A stretch of 64,000 nucleotides of DNA from Spongospora subterranea f. sp. subterranea. Taxonomy: Eukaryota; Endomyxa: Phytomyxea; Phytomyxea; Plasmodiophorida. Both the position numbers and the translations under genes were made by a program. This document shows positions 57,261 to 64,000 of this stretch, piece by piece. The notes under the pieces are model-generated. The model was not told the DNA's origin. It ran no database searches and saw only the letters and a list, made by a program, of their open reading frames with translations. The stretch is from NCBI GenBank assembly GCA_049724395.1, contig JAUGWO010000183.1, positions 62,001 through 126,000 of the forward strand, written 5' to 3'. Numbering within the stretch: the first letter of the stretch is position 1; each line of letters opens with the position of its first letter.

Positions 57261-60200
57261 ATGAACGACGAGGTTGCGGGTGCCAACGAGATTGAACATG
57301 TTAAACAATGCGAGATGTGCCGCACCACGATGCCTGATCTCTCGTGCCAGCACTGTCAAGCCGTGTTCTGCCTTGCTTGTGCGATCGCACGCCATCGTAC
57401 TGGGTCTTTAAAATCCCATTCATTGCATATAATTACCCATGATCATGCAAGAAACGGTGCGCTTCCAACCAGCTTAGGTGGCCCATGTTCTTTTTGTGAA
57501 ACACGGTTCTGTTTAATTCTAACAGTACATTGACTTTGAATGCTGAAGTTTTCATCACAGGCCATCGTTCCGATTTTGCCCTTTGTGCAGTATGGTCTTT
57601 TGTGAGAGTTGCTTAACCTCTTTCCATGCAATTGGTAAGCTGAAGATGGTTGTTTTGATATGATCGGTTGATCAAATCCGCGTTCACATTGCAAATATGA
57701 CAATTCTTAATCAGGAGCTTCGCAATCTCATGTCTCGAACTTCATCGACAAAATCGAGCTGGACTCGGCAACGTCGAAACCGTATGCTTCTCCTATCAGT
57801 ACTGACAGTCAACTTCAGCAAATCGATGTCATAACAATCAAAGTACTTTTTCAAACGATTGAAGAATTGAGTGTTTAACATGCTTGTCGCTGTAATTTAG
57901 ATATATGGCTTTGGAATTGCAGTCACTTCCGGGCGGTTGGAAAATATGGCAACGAAGTCTATCAATTGTTTCCTAACGCTGAATTGCGAGGCGCAGGTTC
58001 TTCGACTTTACTGCAAAGGTGAAGAACCTCAACAGTACGAATTCTCTCGCCCCTTCGACGACCTGTTGAATGCGACTGCTAATGTTGACAATCCATGGTA
58101 CAGCGTTAGTTGACACCTAACTGGGGAGTTCATACATTTTTTCTCGTAGCAAGTTTGTGATGTTTGTAATCTTTTTGTTCACCTGCTATATGAATCATTT
58201 AGCAATTTTGACTTGTTGAGACATTATTGTAATCTAACGACCGGTGCACTCTTTATAAAAGATTCATTTCTTGTTTTTATTAACATTCAAGGGATCGTTT
58301 TGTGTAGTTTGGTAACAATCCAGTTCAAGTCCTTCAGCATGACAGCTGATGTACTGATGATGCGCGATGCCGAGAGCAAACAAGTGGCTCAGCTGGTGTA
58401 CCAGATTCGGAAAAGACAGTGTGCATTCCCAATCAACTCGATTGAGACACTTCCGTCTGAGGTTACCACATTCAAAGGATTTGCACAAAAACGTGGCAAA
58501 ATGACTTGGTCGCTTCGGTAATTGCAAAACTACTTTGGTCTCTCTCAACATTTCCTCTATTTTCGTTCATGGTTGTGCAGATATTTGGTGGTATCTGGGC
58601 ACGTACTGTACGTTTTCCGGGATGATCGCTGCGAACAGCCACTCAATTCAATTGATTTGCTGGGATCGCCAGCGTTCAAAACCGCATCAAAGCAGCTGAC
58701 GATTGGTGGAACAGAACGAGAGTTCGTGTTTCGCTTAAAAACGAAAATGCAAACTGATGTTTTAAATGCAGTTCTTCAACATTGCCATGGTGCTATCGAG
58801 GTCCGTATGATACAGAATTTTGAAATCGGCTTGCGTTGTTCGTGGTCTTTGATTTCGATTGCATGCTCGTAACAGATTATCATCGACCATACCGAGATTT
58901 CGACATTGAATTAAAACGCAAATGATGATACTCTTTGTTTATGTTCAGACCTACATGTTTCTCAAAAGTCGATGTTCGGAGTTTTTTTTCATTTGACAGA
59001 GCATGAAACATTCACCTACTTTTCCGTTTAATAATTTTATATTAAATTCAGTGGTTATTGGGCAATCTCGGCGATTCATCAAACAGTTCATGTTTGTGTA
59101 GAACGCTGATATCAGCAACAACGTCCATGTTGTGTCTGTTATAACTCCAAAACTTGCAGAGAGTCCCAGGTTGAACGATGTTCAATTTTATTTGCAATAC
59201 TCTACTGAAATAAATCTGACAGGGCTACAACTTCGAAGCGCCTTTCGCTGGCACGTTCGTCAGTGTCTCCATCTCCGCATGCACCACGTTTTCGACGATC
59301 CACTTCCCAGACGGCGACCAATTTTTTCAGTCGCGTCGCGGGAGAAAAGTTACCGAAGGAATTATTGGTTGACAGCCTCGAAGACGAACTACAAAAAATA
59401 CGCCTAGGTATTACTGCATATTGCTGCAATTGTTTTATAATGCGGTTGGCTGGCGTTACTCAAGGGTTCAATCCTTTACCCGGAAATTTGAAGACCCGGG
59501 AGTCCAACGATAAATCGCAGTTTGCGGCTCCAGAAGACATATTTTCCTTGCTTCAGTTGTGCCACGATTCCATGCAACGAGGGGCCAATCTGACTCCGGA
59601 TCTCTTTGTATTGCCCCATAAAATCTCGCCGTATAGCCACGATCTCCTCTCATGGATGGTTCATTAGGTTCCATCATCAATCTGGTCTCACAACACCGGC
59701 GGAAAATTACTCGCTTACGGTGTGAAAAAGGATAATTTTGCCTTACTCAGAGACCGCCTGGAACAGGTGGAATTGGAGGCGGAGGAGCAATATCAAAATC
59801 CGAATGCGACGTCCGACCCCAAGGTACGAATCTGTAACTATTCTTACATGAAGATACAATTTGATTCCTCAACAGATTCAGGCTTTAGAATTTTTGATCG
59901 TAACCTTTGATTCGATACAGACTGCAATGGCGTCACACATTCCATGTTAGTGTTGCGCTCTAACACTTACAAAACGCAAACGCATTGACAATCTGGCAGA
60001 TATCCACGCTGTCAAAAAGCCGGCTATAATTACACGAAACAATATCGAAAAGATTGGCGCCAAAATAAAAAAATACGGTAAAAGCATACATAAGTTGTTG
60101 GGGCTTTCATAGATGTGGCAGTTATATTTCAGGCCATTCAGTAGTAAAAAGAGCGACTCGAGCTGCATCGTCAAGTCAGAAAGTGTAATAATCATTTGTT

Positions 60201-60470
60201 TGACGAAATTATTGTTCAAGTTCCGTATAAGTTAGGTCGGACCCCTCCGATTATAACCAGATGGTGCGCGATGTTGTAGCAATATCATTAGCGTTCTCGA
60301 AACGGGCGTCCCTCGCAAGTCCTGAGGAACTTTCAGAGGGACTGGGCGACGTTTTAGCCCGCGCCCATTCTTTCTACCGTGACGTCGTATGCTCCATAAT
60401 AATCGAAGACTTAAGGCTTCATATGCAGCGCTGCATTAAGCACGAGACGGTATATATTGTTGAATAAATT
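57261..60470 (+). CDS. B-box zinc-finger and PH-domain protein, multi-exon
   Basis: The N-terminal exon (from 57261, MNDEVAGANEIEHVKQCEMC) carries a B-box-like zinc site, C-x2-C-x7-C-x2-C-x4-C-x2-C...H, and a second Cys pair; a further finger (FCPLCSMVFCESCLTSFH) follows near 57580. An exon near 57720-57870 reads FIDKIELDSATSKPYASP. 58338-58840 encodes a PH domain, MTWSLRYLVVSGHVLYVFRD...IDLLGSPAF...REFVFRLKT, with a 63-bp intron inside the SLR/YLVV junction. Downstream exons are SLEDELQKIR, DRLEQVELEAEEQYQNP, IHAVKKPAIITRNNIEKIG and the last, MVRDVVAISLAFSKRASLA, joined by introns of 52-57 bp. The region between 57540 and 58340 is not fully resolved, so two genes are possible. The 3' half is duplicated at 30001-30726. 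Confidence 0.5.
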
Positions 60471-63400
60471 CTTGAAAATCCTATAATGCTGAACCCAGCA
60501 ATCTGAAATCTCCCAGCGCTACATAGAATGCCCAGACTTTCATGCGAGGTAATCCGAAGTCACTTGCACAAATCGAAATTCGAAACGAAAGCCGCCTCAG
60601 TTTACTGAGACAATGATGGCGAAAAACGAGATTAAAAACTATAATGAAGTTGAACTGAAGAATAAAGCGTTTGTCGTGGTGCAGCGTCGTCTATGGCGGC
60701 GATGAATGGGCTTCAGACCACGCATGAACTAGCCCGGCATTTGAGGTGGCTGTGTTGCCATGGCCCTGAAAACAATATATCAACGTAGCAATTTCAACGT
60801 GCAAAACAGACTTACATTGATAGTAGCGCCGGATGATTTGCTTGACTCTTTACCACGACGCTAAAAAAATAGAGGAAGTCATTTACGAAATTTCTAAATG
60901 ACAGTTATATCCAGTAAAAATTCGCAATTGGAAACGAACAAAATTACTTGAAAAAAACGACGACTTTGTGTTGAGCGAAAAAATTTTACCCAATTGTGTC
61001 GAGAACTTTTTCTGGGTTTTGGGGGATTCTCGGAAGGTGGAACAGAAGATACCTGAGAGGACGGATTATGCATTCTGTCAAACTTGAAAAAAACAGCAAC
61101 GGCTGCAGCTACCGGAATCAACGACAGTAATGAGGCAGATTGGGTAATGCCTGAGATGGCACAGGCAGGAGCTGACGAAGGCTGGGGAAGAATCTAAAAC
61201 AAAAACACCTTCTCAGCCAGATTGATATAGTCGAAGAGGAAACTGACAGCATTAGATTTTGAACCCGCGTGTTTGTCCGGCCTGCTCGATTTCCGGTTCA
61301 ATTTTGAGTTAGAGATACGCAAAGATCTATCATTGGGAGGAGATGGGTTGACGACAGTCGACGCTGCATTGGTAGGTTTAGAATTCGAAGCATTGCTGCG
61401 TGAAGCCGCAACCTGAGGCGTATCGACTGTGGTATACGAGACAAACTCTTGCACTTTTGTGTTTGATTGAGCGGAAGATTGGGGTCTACTAACAGAAAAT
61501 TTCTTATATGAACTTTGTAAGGAAGCCTTGGGATTGAAGTTAAAATCGCACCGAGATAGTTGGGGATCCTTCTCAGAAGACGGCTCGGAAACTGATTCAG
61601 TGTCCACGCCATTTAAAGAGGTCGCGGTCCGATGTAGCCGCTTTTTCTGGTCAGGCCTATTTGTCTGAGACTTGGACCCAGACCGGTCGAAATTTCGGGT
61701 TTTATCTTGCATTGTTGCAGCAGGGTTTAAGCCAGAATCATCAGAATGACCTTTCGGATCAACAATTTCATCGAATCGTCCAAGGTTTTGGGCATGCTTA
61801 TTAACTCGTTCGGGTTGGCGAACATTTTTGACAGGAGATCCGTTTCGAAAACGACCTGATTGTTTGGGTTGTGCTCGTCGTCGGTCATTTGGCTTCCGTT
61901 GTTGACCCTGCACTGACTGTTGTGCGAACTTACCAAAATTATGCCAGGGTTTGTTGCTCTGACGAGTGACATCTTCTGTTAATTCGGCCCAACTGACACA
62001 TTGCCCAAGCATATCTAGACCCCGTCTAAACTCTCTTACAATACGCTTGCCAATACTCTGAACGAACAACCAATCAGTGAGAGCAAATTCCTGGAAACCA
62101 AATGACGGAAAACTAGAAAATCGAACGTGCCCCTTGAGACAATAAAATTGTACTCAATTTCAATCGAGTAATGAAACTTGTGAGCAGCTGGGAAATTAAT
62201 GAAAATTTTGAAAGGAGATCTTCCAAACTCTGCTAAAGCATACAACAACAATTGGAAAAACAATCATAATTGCACCTGAGACACATTTCGGGCGATGTTG
62301 TCTTTAGAGTCGAAAGGATCTTCAATGCAGAGATGAGCATGATGGTTGGGATGGAAAAGCAAACTGCGCTCATCCTTGGTTTTGGGCAACGGCACAAAGC
62401 AAGCGCGCCTTAAGCTCACCATTTGATTGAGGGAATCCCACTGGGTTCCATAATAATGAAAATAACCAAGCAATAGTTGCCCTGAACAACGATGTCATTT
62501 CATGGCTAACCTATGAACAAAAAAAAAGAAAACCACAGGAAAAAACGCAGCATTTTTGGATAAACGTAGAGCTGTTGTGCCAAGCACGATAGCATCATCA
62601 TATAATCGCGCGGAAATTACCCAATGAATCCATGTTTGAGGTGGTCCAGTTCGTGAAAGCGTCGTTTTGGAATGGGTCCCGAGAATCATGAGTCGCGATA
62701 ATCGGCTGGTCTCCGAAAGCCATCTCAAAAATATTGGGCAAAACGGGAGGTGAGCAACCGCACTGAAGATAATGTAATACCAAGAGAGTATGGCCAAAAG
62801 AGTTTAACGACCCCATGGAGGCGTCTCCAATGAATCGACGCTTGCTCCAAAACTGCAAAACAAAATGAGTAGAACTAAGCACAGAAACAGCTGCCGAACA
62901 AGCAACAATCGCAACGAACAGATATAGCTAATCAATTGAAACCCTGCCGGGTAAAAGAATAGAAGTTGGGTACCACGGGATAACGAGAATGAAAAGGAAA
63001 TATGAATTGAGACTCAATGAATCTGTGAAAATGTTTAACCTTAATTCCATTGATGAGCTTAGCGACACGAATATCTTTTTTAACGCAAGCGGCGACCATG
63101 GTCGACTTCAAGCGCTGTCTACCGATGTCATCTTTGAACGTGAAATCCACCTCGATTTTGTCAAGAACCGAATAATACTTGACAACCGGTACCCGAGCTG
63201 ATGAGTGAGGTCAGATTAACAACAGGAAAACCGGACAAGAGCAAGACCTCCGTGAACGAAAAAACTAACACCGGTAGATCTCTGTTGTTTTCGAAGAAGT
63301 TGGAACCAGCACCTATATTGGACTATGAATGAAAATACGGGATGCAGAACTCTGATACTTTAAGAGTTCCTCCTTGTCGGTCTTGAGAGGAAGTTTGGAC

Positions 63401-64000
63401 CAGAAGGAGACATCCAGATCGGATGATTCCGTCGACGTCAGAGACGGGACTGAACCAAACAGTTCCAGGAAGATCTCGACAGGCTCTAAAATGACGAATT
63501 AAATCATTTTACCCAGGAGAAAAACGACAGAAAAATGGGAACAAACAAAACAAAAACTACCAAAGAAAGGCTGTAAAAACGAAACGTGAATTATTCAAAC
63601 GTAAAGCGGGAAAGTTGCGGGTCTGCTTTGACGAGAAAACAAGAGACCCATTAAGACAAATTAACCAAAATTAATGACATTTTTCGTGTGAAGACGAATG
63701 GAAAATGGTACGTACCTGACTCTGAATCAAGATGCGTTTGAAGAACTTTGAGCCATTCGACAAACTGCTTCATTAACTACGTCAACCAGCAGGTCAGAAG
63801 AAGAAAACATGTCGCCGGGCAAAAACGTACATTAACTCGATTTTGAACAGTCGCCGGACGGGGTTGACAATTGGCGAAATGCGATTCAATCTCATTTGTG
63901 ATCAACGCCAACGCTTTGTTGACATCATCGAGCGCACGAGGCGGCTCTGGCTGAGACGTCACAGCTCAACAAACGGTTGACATTCGAAAAAGTGCTCTGA
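59742..64000. repeat. large segmental duplicate, copy 2 (partner of 30001-33829)
   Basis: Same orientation, about 93-95% identity. It continues past the window end, so the right boundary is unknown. This copy has the intact gene versions. Confidence 0.95.
61194..64000 (-). CDS. terminal nucleotidyltransferase (TUT/Cid1-type non-canonical poly(A)/U polymerase), 5' end beyond window
   Basis: Readable exons, minus strand: PPRALDDVNKALALITNEIE; KQFVEWLKVLQTHLDSES; EIFLELFGSVPSLTS with SDLDVSFW (the GS...D-x-D catalytic motif of the Pol-beta-type fold); RVPVVKYYSVLDKIEVDFTF; FWSKRRFIGDASMGSLNSFG and HTLLVLHYLQCGCSPPVLP; LLGYFHYYGTQWDS with LCIEDPFDSKDNIARNVSQ (PAP-associated domain); then EFALTDWLFVQSIGKRIV and a 250-residue basic, low-complexity tail ending AEKVFLF. 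Introns are 46 to about 215 bp, longer than in other genes here. The enzyme class adds A or U to RNA 3' ends; which nucleotide cannot be told. All catalytic Asp appear present. The first exon (seen in copy 1 near 33835-34014) lies outside the window. A decayed paralogue is at 31451-34014. Confidence 0.85.

Overview
The window is nuclear DNA from a eukaryote with many small introns. Exons of recognisable proteins are separated by GT-AG introns mostly 46-84 bp long. In most of the spliced models below the remaining length is an exact multiple of three, which supports the junctions. The mix of genes points to a flagellated fungus or close relative (chytrid-, aphelid- or Rozella-like). It includes two cilium-type proteins (an EF-hand/WD40 protein and a sperm-tail PG-rich repeat protein), a Tudor-less SMN like that of fission yeast, SKI3, a Crinkler/FunK1-like kinase, and Copia, Ty3/Gypsy, PIF/Harbinger and Tc1/mariner-like elements. 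Another protist cannot be excluded from sequence reading alone.

Layout. 1-16.7 kb is a compact host block: an erythromycin-esterase-like hydrolase, a WDR49-like protein, L-threonine 3-dehydrogenase, a ZNF511-like zinc-finger protein and the Ski-complex scaffold SKI3. Two inverted copies of an OTU-domain repeat flank it. 17.0-19.5 kb holds one spliced gene that joins PG-rich repeats to IQ motifs. 19.5-23 kb is gene-poor and carries a Ty3/Gypsy fossil. 23.1-25.3 kb is a single-exon kinase fused to an unusual N-terminal domain, followed by a 48-bp minisatellite.

26.3-37.2 kb is a patchwork. A membrane-protein/VWA-protein gene pair exists twice (26.6-28.3 and 34.3-37.2 kb), and each copy keeps the gene the other has lost. 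A Harbinger relic (28.4-30.0), a decayed copy of a terminal-nucleotidyltransferase locus (30.0-34.0) and a DDE-transposon relic (35 kb) lie between or inside the copies. The better copy of the nucleotidyltransferase locus is at 59.7-64.0 kb and runs off the end of the window.

37-42.5 kb has an unrecognised multi-exon gene, a small PH-like protein gene and an ALKBH1 homologue, all on the minus strand. 42.7-45.4 kb is a complete-looking Tc1/mariner-like transposon with perfect 28-bp inverted ends, TA duplications and an open spliced transposase. 45.9-47.2 kb holds exons of an unrecognised gene, and 47.2-50.6 kb is nearly empty. SMN lies at 50.6-51.2 kb. A Copia element with near-identical LTRs ends 15 bp upstream of a tRNA-Val(AAC) gene at 56.0 kb. 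The last 8 kb has a divergent gene pair (a small unrecognised gene and a B-box/PH-domain gene) and the nucleotidyltransferase.

The host genes cover RNA metabolism (SKI3, SMN, terminal nucleotidyltransferase), nucleic-acid/tRNA oxidation (ALKBH1), amino-acid catabolism (threonine dehydrogenase) and the flagellum. They do not form one pathway. All family assignments come from motif recognition, with no database search.
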